Positions 26,401 through 38,141 are shown, counted from the stretch's first letter. The stretch is 64,000 nucleotides of DNA from Combretum micranthum (GCA_024138025.1 JAMXBD010002785.1:99585-163584), one strand, 5' to 3'. The notes: generated by a model not told the origin, from the letters alone. Program-made: numbers and translations.

Positions 26401-29400
26401 TAGATGAAATAGTAAGGCTGCTGCAGCTTGACAAAACCAAATTTGAGACACTTTCGTTTTGGAGATTTCTCTGCCACCTTTCCATACAACCAAGCCCCAA
26501 AAGGCTGTCCACCACTTCTTTGTTGGTCCAAACTGAGAGTACGTTATTGCCTATGCATTTAGAAGAGCTGACAACATGAGCAGTAAAAGATACCTTGTCA
26601 CTACAGCCAACAACATTTGAGCTAATGGAAGCATTGTTTTCTGGAGCATTATGTCAAAAACCCGTTGAACTCTGACAAAAACCTGCAATTGAACAATAGA
26701 AAATAGAACAACTAACTTGATGAATTGAGGCAGCTTGACATGAAGTTTATCAGCAACTTCTAGATCTGTATGCACTTTGCCATGATGATTGCTAGAAAAG
26801 TCACCGAACACCTCAGAAAACTTGCCAGATTTTCATCAACAAATGTAACAGTATGGCAAACTAGATCGCAAGTTGCAACCTAAATCTCACACATGATCTC
26901 TTGTACTATTCATAGATGCAAACGAATCAACATTAGTGACCTTAAAATCTTATTTGTTCAACTCTCCATAAATCACATCGACAGTCCCACCATTCTTCCA
27001 TATAGGAAGTAGATGCAAGACTGTCAATGATTCTTGATCTTTCCTTCAGACAATTAGTAGCCACACCATCCAGTCCCAAAAAATCAATATCAACTGTCTG
27101 CAGTAACAGCAGTTTCTCGATGGAAAAAAACCCTAGGTGCTCGCCTTCAAGTTGTTTCTTCCAATAATCCAATAAGATGTCATGAAGCACCGATTGCACA
27201 GACACTGCAGTTTGCTTCACTCTTGAACAATGCTTCACCATTATTTCATATCACTGGCAAAAATCTCTGAAATAAGTCGCAACCGTCGACATACTCACAA
27301 CACAAAGTCAAAATAAATCACCGAAGAGTTTCCCACAAAATTGTCAAGAATTTCCCACAAACAGCCCACATTAATATGAACCAGAATAATTGTAAAGATG
27401 AAAACTAAATTTTTTTTAATTGATTTATCATAGAAAAAGTGTAAACCCTAATAACTTCAATGAAAAAGGTCCCTAAGCAACATGCTCATCCTAAAACACA
27501 CATGAGCAATCTTGCTCATTCTCTCTATCTTACTTCAATAAAATCACTAACTTTCTACTAACTTCCTTCCCTCTTATATAGGCTTTTCTAAAACTCAACA
27601 CCCCACCCTACAACACTCACCCACACGTGTAGTACAAAAACATATGATAGGATTGTATCATACTGCATGTGATCTATGAGATCTTGCTTGAACTTTAGTG
27701 CGAACACAGTCGCAAGGATTAAGTGATTACAAAATTGTATTGCAACTAACATGACGAGATTCACCACGAGATTTCCAGTGAAGACAAATTGAAACATTGA
27801 TGCCAATTGAAATGATGATGACGACCAGAATTAATATGCTAACAAGGTTCAGTAGTGTGAGTTGGAAGAAATTCTCCTTCCTCGGTTGCCAATGGAAAGT
27901 AAACTAGTATTTGCTCAATAGAATCTCCATCAAGTATTTGATGTCATCACAAATGTGTAACTTTTCTGCATTGAAACATATTCCATTGGTCATAAGTCAA
28001 AGAGAATGCAGAGATCAATACGCCATCTCCAACGAGATGCAACCATAGACAATGCCAATTGTTACACCAAGGGTTCTCAATTAGGGTAAAGATAGAACTT
28101 TTTATTGAATTAGGACTAAGAGATGGAAACTTTATTGATTGATAGAACAGAAAGAAACAAAAGTTGACAGCCCTGAGAGTAAAATCTCCTTCAAACTCTC
28201 GCTGTCTAAGAGAAGAGAACTACAACTTAATATTTCCTACTAACTGATCTTCTTTAGGCCAGCTAAGGACAAGGACTAACAATACAAACAAAAGCTTAAC
28301 TATTAAGGCTAGCTATTCAACTGAAGCTATCAAACTATCATAGGGTCATAACATATGAGATAGGGAGATCTTATGCAACACAATTATACCTTAAGACTCC
28401 TGTATATTTGGGTTAGTTTGGCAACTTTACACTCTTGATAAATTGGCAAAACGATACTACCCAATTTTGCCTTTCGGTACAACAGTTCTCCAAGGGCCAT
28501 AGCCTCCTCTTTTACAGCTACTCATACTCCTGGAAGGACCAGACCATACTCATCAATGACCTCAATTGCCCATCGACATACAAGCAATGCACTGGAACAA
28601 CTGATGGACGCCTTGCTAATGCAAGATTCAAGTCTGCAGTAATCTGCACATGAGGCACTTGCTGCAGCATCCAACTCTTCGTGGCAAGAACATAACTCAT
28701 CTCATCTAGATACATGATATGGAAATACTCAAGCCATGGCTAGATATACAATCTTGGGCCAAAGCTAAAGCATCTTAAACTTTGCTTTGCACTAGTTTCT
28801 TGTTCCAGTGGCATAGTCAAAACATGGAATGTAACTTCCTCTATTGCAGATGTAGTGCAGTATCCATTTTTGACATCTAGCATTTTGTTCGAGATGGCTG
28901 TTTTTATATTCTAATGTAAGGCACACTTGCAATACAAGTGCATAAATGAAAACTGTTTATTGTGTTCCAAAATTTGATACAAAAATGATATCGTTGAAAT
29001 AACTTCTTATGCAAACACCAAGCCCAAAACCCATCCACCCCACCCCCACCTCCCCTCTTCAAAAATTTAAAAAAAAAAAAAGGGAGAAAGAAAGAAAGAA
29101 ATATACAATGGAGAACTAGGGGGCATACAAGTTCAGATGTGGTATATTTGGGGTTAAAGTGGTAATCCTAATCTCATGAAAATAAGATTAATATAGTAAA
29201 TTTAGGTGTTACACCAATAAAGCCCAATCCCCCTTATGGATGTACATTTCCCTCAGAGGGATAAATATTGACTGACATTATCATTTGGAAAATTTAAATA
29301 TGAAGTCAGCTGACAGTAGTCACAGTACATAGAATTGAACATAGGCATCCCACTTCGATACCATGTCAGATTTATATCCAAAACCAATTGATCTAAGAAC

Positions 29401-32400
29401 TAGTTATCATATTTTTGCTTCAAAACCATGTTTAGGCTGCAAATGCAGGTGCCCGATTCCAGAAAGCCCCATAGCAGTGTAAGTGTTGAAAGATGTTCTT
29501 TGCAGGAACTGGTTGCAGCATGCAGCAAGAATAATAACATCAGTGTAACAAAATGGTGGAGAAACTTCATACCTGCCTATTTGCTTGTTAATCCAATTGA
29601 GCAATCTTTCAGCTGTCCGTCCATCATCAATTGCACGTATATCACTTTTCTCTTGTTTTGGTTCCCAGCCAGCCCCTACGAATTTGGACGAAGGCCCCCA
29701 AAAGAGCATAGGATAATGACCAACGGAAAACTTATCACACAATTTATTATTTACCTGTACTGGCAAACAAGGAATAAACACTGAGAGGCAAAACATAAAA
29801 TTCTTAGACAGGATGGTAAGAGACCATGTAAACAGACTCATAATTTTGCTGTAAGTGAACTATGCATGGTGTTAATTATATCTCATCATACAATACAACA
29901 GTCCCCAACACCAGTCTAATTGAAGAATTAGGATTATCCAAATACACTTCCAACTTATACAAAACACAGTTGCTATTATTAATAGGCCTTAAAGCATGTA
30001 TATATAAAAATCTATATATAATTGCCTTGCATCAACATACACCAAATGCCAGTACCATGCATATTGAGGGAGCCTTTGCCAACCTCTTTAACTCGACTAA
30101 ACTGAAGTTACAAGTATTCAGAATTAACAGTTTGAATTCCTTAACATGAAATTGTAAGATTGTTTGATTTCAAAGATGAATAAAAACAAAATCAATTAAA
30201 TCAACTCCAGGAAAAAGATGCTAAATCATGTCAGCCACTGATTAAAAAAAGCCCAGCTTACCAATGGATGCTTTAAAACACGGTTATCGAGTTATCCTTG
30301 AAACAAATAATTTACAATTCATCAACTATGATGTTAACATGGGAGGCATATGTAGAGTAATAATGAGGCAGCTCACTAATTTTATACAATGTGCAGTAAA
30401 AACCACGTTGCAATTGGGAAATAAGTTATTCAGTTTATAGCAAAGCTAATAAAATCTCCATATAATGTTTGCAACATCAGAATGCTATATCTTTATGCTA
30501 ATGTTAATGCTATCCCGATTGGATCAATTAAGAATCTAATAGCTCTACCATGAAACCACTAAGTACCTTGAGAGCACAATCGACCCTTGTCATCAATATA
30601 ATCCCGGGATGCACTGCATCAGGCCCATTAAAAAGCTTTGCAACCTTCTCATATTGAGGCTGCAGAATAAAGATGAAAAAGCACCAGAATCATTATAAAA
30701 TCAAATTCATCTGAGATATCAGCCATGAGATATAGCATGCCTTACCTTATAGTTTCTACAAGCAGGACACCTGCAAAAGAATCAATTACAAGAAAAAAAG
30801 ATTCAAAGGTCAACAAGAATACTTTCAGAACTATCATTAGTATATAACTCATGAAATAAGGAAATCATATAGATACTAACAGAACGCAGAAGCATGATAG
30901 CAGCAGTAAAAATCACTTCTCGCATCTCATCATCACCACTAAAATGCAAAAATCTTCATTTTTTTTTCCTCAAAAGGTATTCTCCAGATTTTCAAAGATG
31001 AAATACATTAATCAGTTTTCTACATAGACATCAACTACACCATTGGCCACTAACACACACTATGACCTCCCAACACCATCTGCTGTCGACTGCCATTATT
31101 TCTCTTAATTACCACTATAATATCAAACTATAAGCACACAAAACTTTAGCAACTATTCAAAAGCAAAAGGAAAATCTTTTACAAAAAGCAAACAAACTCA
31201 AACTTACTTCCTACCCACACACGTAGAATCAATATACAAAACACCACACCCTTAATACATTAGGCATCTACCTTACTAAGCAAACCATAGCATTACCATC
31301 CATTATGTGTATGTGCCTCTCAATACGACCAGAGAGGGAAAGAGCAGTAATCTTCAATTTACCATATTTGGAGAACATAGATATGGATTGTCCCATGAGA
31401 TAAAGGATTGATAAGTTGTCGTTCACCATGCAATTGCAATAAAGAGACTTCAATTTCCCTCTAAGACTAAAACAATAAACTTTTTTCTTTTTATTGGCAT
31501 TGGGAGTCGGGGAAATAAAGGGGCACACAGCTGCAATATAACTGGTTACCTCCAAGCACATGAACCACCCTATAAGATCCACACATCAGTTTATATAGCT
31601 TCACTATGTAGGTTCCTCCAATAAGTATTTTTAGTGAGATTTGAACTCAAGCCCTCATGCAAGTTATCATAAGAGTTTTTAGAGCCTTAACCACTAAGCC
31701 AACCTTTAAGTCTAAAGCAATAGTCTTGTAATCTCAAGGGAGCAAAGTATTAGGAACACAATGGAATCTTTTATTAAGATAACAGCTAATAAAGCAACGC
31801 ACGTGTTGGTTTAAACTCCTATTGGAAAATATCTGTTATAATCAGTAATCTGTTTCAGCCTACAGCCAGAGTATTCACTTATCACCATAGACCAACGATT
31901 TATACAGTTAAAAACTGTGCATCTACTGGCTGGAATCAAGAACTCGGCCTAGGAAATGTTAACAAATCCGGAAGCAATTCATGCAAGAACCAAAATTTAC
32001 AGAACCCCAAACATAATAACATATCCACAGCCAGCATAACTCCTCAGGCTAACACTCGTTCACTTCAGTTAGTTTTTTGGCTAATGATATAAACTGATCG
32101 GATTATACAATGTCAGCCCAATGCATAGTGATTCGCTTTCCTGTCTCATTAAAAGTATCTACTTCATTTCAAAACACACGATCTTCAAACTTTAAAGTAA
32201 ACATTAAACAAATAAACGATCTGACTTTGCAGTAAAGAGAAAGTAAAAATATTTACGATAGCATCGCGACATAGAAAAATAAAATAAATAAATAAATAAG
32301 AAGCCGAAAGAGTAGGAATACCAGTGGGCGAAAAATTCGACGACAGCGTAGGTGGCAGGAGTGTCTCTAAGAGCGGCATCGAAAGTGGTTGCGTTCAACT

Positions 32401-32560
32401 CAACGCCGTAATCGCTGACGGCGGCTTTCTGGTTGTTGTCAGTAACGGCTGGAAGAATAGAACGCGATCCAACATTGACCGAGCTTACTAGAAACAGAAA
32501 AAGAAACAAAAACGGGTTCGGAGATAATCCAGACAAGGGAATCTTATGTAAGAGACTCAT
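14413..32560 (-). CDS. QSOX: Quiescin sulfhydryl oxidase (QSOX), 11 coding exons, 521 residues
   Basis: FAD-dependent thiol oxidase that passes electrons from protein thiols through a thioredoxin domain to an ERV/ALR domain and on to oxygen, making disulfides in the secretory pathway. Exons traced by GT-AG borders (minus strand): 32560-32322, 30770-30746, 30659-30567, 29754-29573, 23227-23149, 23072-23004, 22920-22847, 22761-22608, 16010-15970, 15113-14967, 14875-14413. They sum to 1566 nt in one frame. Residues 1 to about 32 are a signal peptide. Residues 74-84 are VVEFFAHWCPAC, the thioredoxin-type active site. Residues 379-388 carry W-x-W..HNxVN, typical of FAD binding. CEEC is at 355-358 and CSSC at 416-419. 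A membrane anchor lies at about 478-500, followed by a short basic tail. Length matches plant QSOX proteins, which are about 500-530 residues and lack the second thioredoxin domain of animal QSOX. The start at 32560 is the first ATG before the signal peptide. No lesion is seen. Which of the two plant paralogues (QSOX1 or QSOX2) this is cannot be settled here. Confidence 0.95.
17330..18070. other. QSOX intron 8, distal part
   Basis: Intron 8 runs from 22607 to 16011. This part has no coding domain I can recognise. Its open frames, including a 120-codon one on the minus strand at 17463-17825, have no splice-consistent role in QSOX and no motif. A long T run closes it at 18051-18070. Confidence 0.4.
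18071..18113 (+). other. G-run tract, candidate G-quadruplex sequence
   Basis: After about 20 T residues the plus strand carries repeated GGGGG/GGG runs separated by single A or T bases. Many more than four G-triplets fall within about 45 bases. It lies inside QSOX intron 8, on the non-template strand's complement, so the transcript would be C-rich here. It abuts the inferred LTR of the copia remnant. Whether it folds in vivo is unknown. Confidence 0.6.
18114..21300 (-). mobile_element. Decayed Ty1/copia retrotransposon inside QSOX intron 8
   Basis: Read on the minus strand. A gag-like segment is near 20850-21000 (TWLINSMEPHVRHTFC). An RT to RNase H stretch follows at 18993-18706 (LEVTGKLGWKSANKP, then LERPTYLSLT and CQSYLEVLEGNTAGLLF, matching the usual copia order). 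An RNase H piece is at about 18480-18350 (HDRMKHMWIERNF). The polypurine tract TTGAGGGGGAG is at about 18238-18248. A likely 3' LTR start TGTTGGAAAG follows immediately. Frames are broken by stops and indels throughout, so it is not active. The 5' LTR was not located. Its orientation is the same as the host gene. Borders are approximate. Confidence 0.75.
25225..25560 (-). repeat. Outer terminal repeat, left copy (QSOX intron 4)
   Basis: Starts TGTTACACCTAGGGTTCTCAA and shares collinear sequence with 28060-28340, including TTTATTGATTGATGGAA, AAACTCTC-type blocks and GGACAAGGACT.CAATACAAAC. Direct orientation, roughly 2.8 kb apart. It is probably an LTR read on the minus strand (ends would be ...GGTGTAACA). 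Confidence 0.65.
25870..26105 (-). repeat. Inner terminal repeat, left copy (QSOX intron 4)
   Basis: Shares with 27405-27645 the ordered blocks AAGGTCC, AGCAATCTTG.TCATTC, TCTCTATCTTA, CTTTTCTAAAACTCAA and AGTACAAAAACA. It sits immediately after the purine tract expected before a 3' LTR. Confidence 0.65.
27405..27645 (-). repeat. Inner terminal repeat, right copy (QSOX intron 4)
   Basis: Partner of 25870-26105. On the minus strand this copy keeps a CCTATATAAGAGGG box, a plausible TATA element of an old LTR promoter. Confidence 0.65.
28060..28340 (-). repeat. Outer terminal repeat, right copy (QSOX intron 4)
   Basis: Partner of 25225-25560. Similarity is lost near 28335, while the left copy continues with unrelated sequence, so one copy is truncated. 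Confidence 0.65.
32277..32302. repeat. AAAT microsatellite at the start of QSOX intron 1
   Basis: Tandem AAAT units begin about 20 bases inside intron 1 (intron 30771-32321). Similar AAAT runs occur at 16459-16486 and 21667-21687, within intron 8. Confidence 0.7.
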
Positions 32561-32754
32561 CTCCGACCGCTGGGCGTCGTGTGGTGTGGTGTGGTGTCTT
32601 GTCTCCTCTAAGCTGCCCCGCCTGGACTAGGTGCTGCGGTATTTTGTTCTTGGGGATCTTGGCTCTTTGCTTTCCCTATTTAATAAATTTTTACTCCACC
32701 GAAGGCAGTTTCGCTTAAGGCTTTGCTTTTTTAAAACGGAAGTCGAGCCAGCTG

Positions 32755-33295
32755 AGTCCGAAGGCCAAACGAGCCGGGCTCAAGTTTTAATTTTGGTTAG
32801 TGAGTTAGCTCGTGGATAAATGTGTTTAGATCCGTAAATAAGTTTATAATTAAACTCATTAACAAGATTATTAATAAACTTATTAGCAGATTTATAAATT
32901 TTATATATAAGTATATAATAAAAGTAATAAAAACTAATTTCTATTTAATAATTATGTGTGTTTATATATTATAACAATATTTATATATTATAATTTAGGT
33001 TTTAAATAATGAAAAATAGGCTATTTAAATGAGTCAAGCTAGGACACAAATTTCAAGCTCGATAAAAGTTCGTTAAGCTTGATAAAAAGCTCGATTCAAC
33101 TCGAGCTAGTTTTATAAACGAGCCGAGTTTGACCTCAAAATTAAGCTTATTTAGCTAAACAAACTGAGCCTAAATCTCAATTTCAAACTCGTTAAAAAGC
33201 TAGCTTGAGCTCAAGCTTACTAAATTTTAAATGAGCCAAGCTCAAGTCTTTAAAAACTTGGCTCGGCTCGGCTTGGCTTGTTTGTAGCCCTAATA
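32755..33295. mobile_element. hAT-like non-autonomous element upstream of QSOX, degenerate
   Basis: The right end, read on the minus strand, is TAGGGCTACAAACAAGCC followed by repeated GAGCC blocks. The left end carries AAGGCCAAACGAGCCGGGCTC-like sequence in the opposite sense. Such TAGGGCT.CAAACGAGCC termini are common on plant hAT elements. No 8-bp duplication could be read, so the left end is probably damaged. It starts about 200 bp upstream of the QSOX start codon and so lies in or near its promoter. Confidence 0.55.
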
Positions 33296-34800
33296 CATAA
33301 TGATTGACTCCAAATTGGGAAAAAGGAAAATAATATTTAATTTTAAAAAATTACAAAAATACTACCGAAATTAAAATAATCTCATATTTAAGCAATATGA
33401 TCTCGTCTCTCCGTCTCTTCGTCTCTTGAAGAAACGCGATCGACAACTTATTACAAGAGATGAGATTAATGACCATATGACCTTGTTCCTATTCTTGTTC
33501 TTCCCCATTCGAATGCCCCAAGTTTTCCCCTAAATTACCTACTTTGAATTAACCCTAACCCTAATTTCGTCCATTGAAGCTCTGATTTTAATCATTTTTG
33601 CTCATTTTGTTTGTTAATTTTGATCACCAGGCGTTGGATCAATCATCAATTCATGCAACAATCAACCAATTCATCCAAAAATCGACAAGGATACGTGGAA
33701 ATCTAAACTCGAAAAGTAAGCTTCTTGATATTTTCACTTAATTTTTTCACGTTTTTTGATGTTGCAATGTAGAATTTTGGGTGTTTTATATATTGTTGAT
33801 TTTTTTTTTCATATGTTGAAGTACATTGTATGTTATTTGTCACATGAGTTGTATTGTGGAGTGGTAATGCAATTTTGATCTTTATTGTATGTGTTACTGA
33901 TGATGCGTTGTGGACATTATATGATGTAATGTTGATGTTACTATATACTTTTATAATTTGTGAATCAAATTGTGAAATCATGTATCATTATATGTCTTAC
34001 ACCTTGATCATGTTTAGTGATGTTAGAACTCACTTCAATGAAATATTTTGATAAGACATGGGATAGATATGATGGCATCATAAATGTGTTCGATATTGGG
34101 GAGTGCAATTCATAAGTTATGATCATATTTCATGAATTCAACCTATGTTTTATGAGCTGTAGGGTAAGTGGGGAAATAGATAAGGCCAACTTTATATGAT
34201 ATTCTCATGGTAACATTGTAGAAGGGAACTCTATGTATGAGCAAATACTTGATACCATTTGCAATAGACTTAAGGTAAATAAGTGTGCACATCGGGTTGA
34301 GTTGTATCATAGGATAGTTATTGGAGATAGAATGCTATGCTATGATATGATATGATATTATTCCAGTGACCGATGATAATGCTGCATAGGAGATGTTGGT
34401 GTACACAAAAAGGTCGGTGGCTATATATGTCCAGATATTTGAAAAAGAATTACTACAAGGCACTGTGGGCGCCATAGCATTGATGGAAATTTTGGCAGCT
34501 TAGGGTTGGGAGATTCGAACTCCACTTTAAATCAGACAACAGTGACCCATAGGTTCATATGAATAACTTTGAGATGGGTGCACCTAACTAGAGTTGTGGT
34601 CAAGAGACTGTGCGGTACAAGACTCATTAGTAATTGAATCCAATGATGACCATGATGATGATAAAAAAGATTATATGGCAGGTTTATCTCAACAAGTAAT
34701 TGCTACCGATGTATAACTTAGAGGTAATGACTGGCACCATTTCGTGGCTCCTATAGATGTTGATGCAGTAGGAGCTCAATACTAGTACCTTTTTTTACTA
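33296..34800. other. Region between the hAT-like element and MULE transposase
   Basis: No conserved domain was recognised in any frame. A TCTC-rich stretch (CTCGTCTCTCCGTCTCTTCGTC) lies near 33403-33425. The sequence may include the 5' part of the Mutator-like element, whose terminal inverted repeats I could not define. Confidence 0.35.
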
Positions 34801-34839
34801 CTAATGTAGGTAGTGTATATGTTGCATTTGATGATGAGT

Positions 34840-35650
34840 AGAAAATGAGTGTTAGAAATTGGAGCTTCAATGATGAATTCAAGGTTAGGATGCAGTTCTA
34901 CACTAAAGACCATCTTATAAGGGCTATCAAAATGTAGCACATATCAAACCATTACAATTTTAAGGTGCTGGACTCGGATCCAAAGTCATGGGAATTAAGT
35001 GCACCGATACCCACAATAAAGGTTGTAAGTGAAGACTTAAAGGTAGCTATAAGAAACATGGTGGGTGGTTTCACATCACCAAATATGAAGGATCCCACAC
35101 ATGTTTAGATGAAATCACTGAAAATGATCATTCTCAGTTGGACTCCACCAGCATGTCAAGGCGCATTACAATGGAGATTCGTAATTCTCTAGATGTGAGG
35201 GAAAATAATCTCCAATTGACTATCTTAAAAGAATTTAGGTATAATGGTCACATTAAGAGAATTCGTGAGGCGAAGTGAAAAGCTATTGAGCAGGTGTATG
35301 GAAGTCAGGAGGATTCATATGTGGAGCTCTCGCATCTACTTAATGCGATAGCAGAAGCAAATCCAAGAACAAAGTTTGAATGGAGAATTATTAAATCAAA
35401 TACTGCAAAACATGTCTTCCTTAACAAGCTCTTTTGGACATTTAGTCCATGCACTAAAGCGTTTCAGCATTGCAAGTATGTTCTTGACACGTGATTGAAT
35501 TTAGTTATGAAAGCTTGTTAGCAATGAACTAATTTATATATGTTAATTCTTTACAGATCCATGATCACAATTAATGGTACCTTCTTGTATGGAAAATATA
35601 AGCATAAACTGCTTATCGCAGTGGTAGTAGATAAGGTAAACCATATAGGG
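34840..35650 (+). pseudogene. Mutator-like (MULE, MURA-type) transposase fragment
   Basis: Plus-strand translation with stops gives the ordered landmarks of plant MURA proteins. FNDEFKVRMQFYTKDHLIRAI comes first, for the usual F.s..ef..Av..y. Then HYNFKVLDSDPKSWEL, the zinc-finger DNA-binding region equivalent. A frame of 66 codons at 35294-35494 follows, with SHLLNAIAEANPRTKFEW and FWTFSPCTKAFQHCKYVL, matching the FWAFGPSI.GF.HCRPV motif. After an intron-like gap, NGTFLYGKYKHKLLIAVVVD at about 35573-35632 matches the DGTHLYGKYKGKLLIA.A.D catalytic-domain start. The rest of the catalytic domain is missing. It is a defective transposon relic. Confidence 0.8.
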
Positions 35651-36479
35651 AGGGGCGTGGGTGGGGACTGAATAAGGAGCGAAGGCGAAGCCGATATAAA
35701 GCTGTAGATGTCAGAGACAGGTCTTTACCCCCGCATGTACACCATGATGGGCTTGGCCCTTCACATATTCAGCATGATTTATTTGGTCCATCATCATCAT
35801 CATATGCTCATCCACTAGATACCTTGATGCCAAACATCTTATATCTTGTTCATACCTCGAGAGCTCTACATAAGAGGTAACTGTCACCACCATATGATAC
35901 AAGAAAAGGACTCATCTAGGTGGATACAGACCTTATCTCATTTCACCAGTGCAATGTTGGTCGTGGGATGGGATGGGGATGCCACACTCACACAAGTTGA
36001 TCCATCTATGGAGCATCCCCAATAAAGTCTGCATCAACATATGCCATTCCTTCATACTTTTATCAGGTAGAGACAAGAGAGACAAAGCATGCAGGATTAG
36101 AATATATTTCATTTATATTTATGTTTTACGATGATGGTATGTATTATTGTATATACATTTGATGTAATTAATTGAACAATATTGCAACTATTTTCATATT
36201 ATGTTTTATGAGTTCTTCCCTTATGTTGGTTATGAAGGGTTTTGGAATACCGCTGTGATTGGATGGATTAGGGTTGATTGGATAATGTTGTTTCAAAGTT
36301 ATTTCTCTGTGGTGGATTATGATTTATATAGCTGATTGTACACGATTATAACATGTTACAATTGTTTCTATTGACTAATGTAATAGAGAATGAAATATGA
36401 AACGATTATGACAGTTACAATTGTTTCTATTAAGTAATGTAATAAGAGTAAAATATGAAATTCAAGGGGGGTAGGGATA
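35651..36479. other. Unassigned sequence after the MULE fragment
   Basis: Plus-strand frames here keep partial coding-like stretches (for example HDGLGPSHIQHDLFGPSSSS near 35743-35800) interrupted by stops. I do not recognise a family with confidence. It may be the 3' part of the MULE or a captured fragment. It ends near the inferred start of the Tat-type gypsy element. Confidence 0.3.
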
Positions 36480-36520
36480 TGATAGTGCTAACCTTATCTC
36501 TTTAAAAGACGAGTTTAGCC
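36480..36520 (+). repeat. 5' LTR of Tat-type element, first fragment
   Basis: The sequence CGAGTTTAGCC at 36510-36520 joins, once element F is removed, to CATTGGCCAC at 45240. It then aligns base for base with CGAGTTTAATCCATTAGCCAC in the 3' LTR near 60027-60047. The 30 bases before it match the 3' LTR start only loosely (AGTGCTAAC for AGTGTTGAC). Confidence 0.6.
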
Positions 36521-38141
36521 TAATTTATAGTTTATTGTTATCGTTGTTAAACAAATTTTAGATTTTAAAATCATTAAATTAAATTTTGAAAATAGCTGGA
36601 TTTACAATAGAATAATATAAACTTCTGCAAAAGATTTTCAAAGGCTACTACCATGAGTAGATCAATACATATAATAAGTACCATACCATCAGATATCTCA
36701 AAATAAGAGTATGGAGTATGTCATTATAAAACCATGGGCTCACAGATAGGCCTTCATCAAAATATAAGTTTATGATCAAATCTTAGATAAGACAAAATAA
36801 GTCCAGCGATCCTAGTTGCCCCACTTGTCGAGTAACTCCTTGAAATCCATGCCATACACTATATAATCATAAGTATCATCATTGAAGTTATTAGCAACTG
36901 AAAAAGAAATGAATGAGCCAAAGCCTAGTACGACAGCAATACAAGCATACATGATATGGGCACATGCACCTATTCTAAGTACAATACAACAACCAACAAT
37001 TTATATCTTTAAATTAAAGTACAACAAACAATAATGAAGCACTAACGCTACAGCAACATGCTAGAACTTGGGGTTCCCGAGTAGTAGCAACTGCTTAATG
37101 GGTTAATAAGGTAGTTTGAATACTTATATCTCTACATCTACAAGTAACGGCCTTTTCTATGGGTCATAGTCGTTACATGTCCCTACCTATCTCATTCCAT
37201 AATATAATTTCAGCTTAATCATACCCATAGTCGTAAACCATACTAACTACTTCTCTCAGATCTAGGTAGTTATCTTGATACCGTTGAAATTAGTTTTACA
37301 CCAGAAAAATCTAGGGGGCCTATCTTATAAATCAATGGTTTCCACTTAAAATTCTTTAATCAAAAGTCCTTTTTTTATGCTCAAAATCTATAAAGTATGA
37401 TATTTACATGTTATTTTAATATTTACAAATAATGAGGTCCACATTTATAAGATATATGAGAACCCCAGTGATAACTAAGGGCCTAACTACCATACCGACA
37501 CCACTTAGTAAGGTTATCAGCCCTCAAACTAAGTTAATGACCACTCATAAGCAATAGACAATTATTAAGGTCATTTTTAAGTATTAATTCATTTAAGAAA
37601 TTTATCATAGCACGCAATACGCAAATCACTATGTAACTAGTATATTATATTTGTTCTGGCTAAAGTCAGAGGATGGTTCATAAGCTCCAATGTTTATTCA
37701 AAAAAATTAACTCATCATTAACCATACTTGATAACCATATAAATATAGTCATGATAAAAGACTTTAGGAAAATTCAAATTGATTCACTTAATGCAAAATT
37801 TACAAATCTAGAAATTTGAACTTAGGGAAATTAACAAGTCTATTTATAAAATTCATATAAGCCTAATTATTTCATTTAGGTCAAAATTAATTAATTTGAC
37901 TACTTACCATAGTCCAAAATATTATAATTCAGTTTAACAATTTGCATTTATACCATTTTAACAATAACTACTAATTTTAATTATTTCAATTATATATTTA
38001 CCAAAATATTTACATACTTGAGAAATAGACAATTATTTATTTTCCATTGATTATTATAATTTTTATTTTTAATTTTTATTTTTAACTATTTATTATTTTT
38101 ATATAAAAATATATATAATTTTAGTATTTTTCCAGGAGATC

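Larger units (their letters stand above)
25225..28340 (-). mobile_element. Decayed, nested Ty3/gypsy-like element(s) inside QSOX intron 4
   Basis: Intron 4 spans 29572-23228. Two pairs of direct repeats are nested in it. The outer pair starts TGTTACACC at 25225 and again at 28060, and can be followed for about 280-340 bp. The inner pair is at about 25870-26105 and 27405-27645. Between the inner pair, on the minus strand near 26800-26690, degenerate sequence matches the end of gypsy integrase: VADKLHVKLPQ then F(S)IVQLQ, for the usual VAYKLQLPE..IHPVFHVSQLK. A purine-rich GGGGGTGGTAATTGG tract at about 26108-26122 abuts the inner repeat, as a polypurine tract abuts a 3' LTR. The internal region is only about 1.3 kb, so most of gag-pol is deleted. 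Which repeat pair belongs to the gypsy coding remnant is best explained by the inner one; the outer pair would be an earlier or separate element. Confidence 0.65.
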
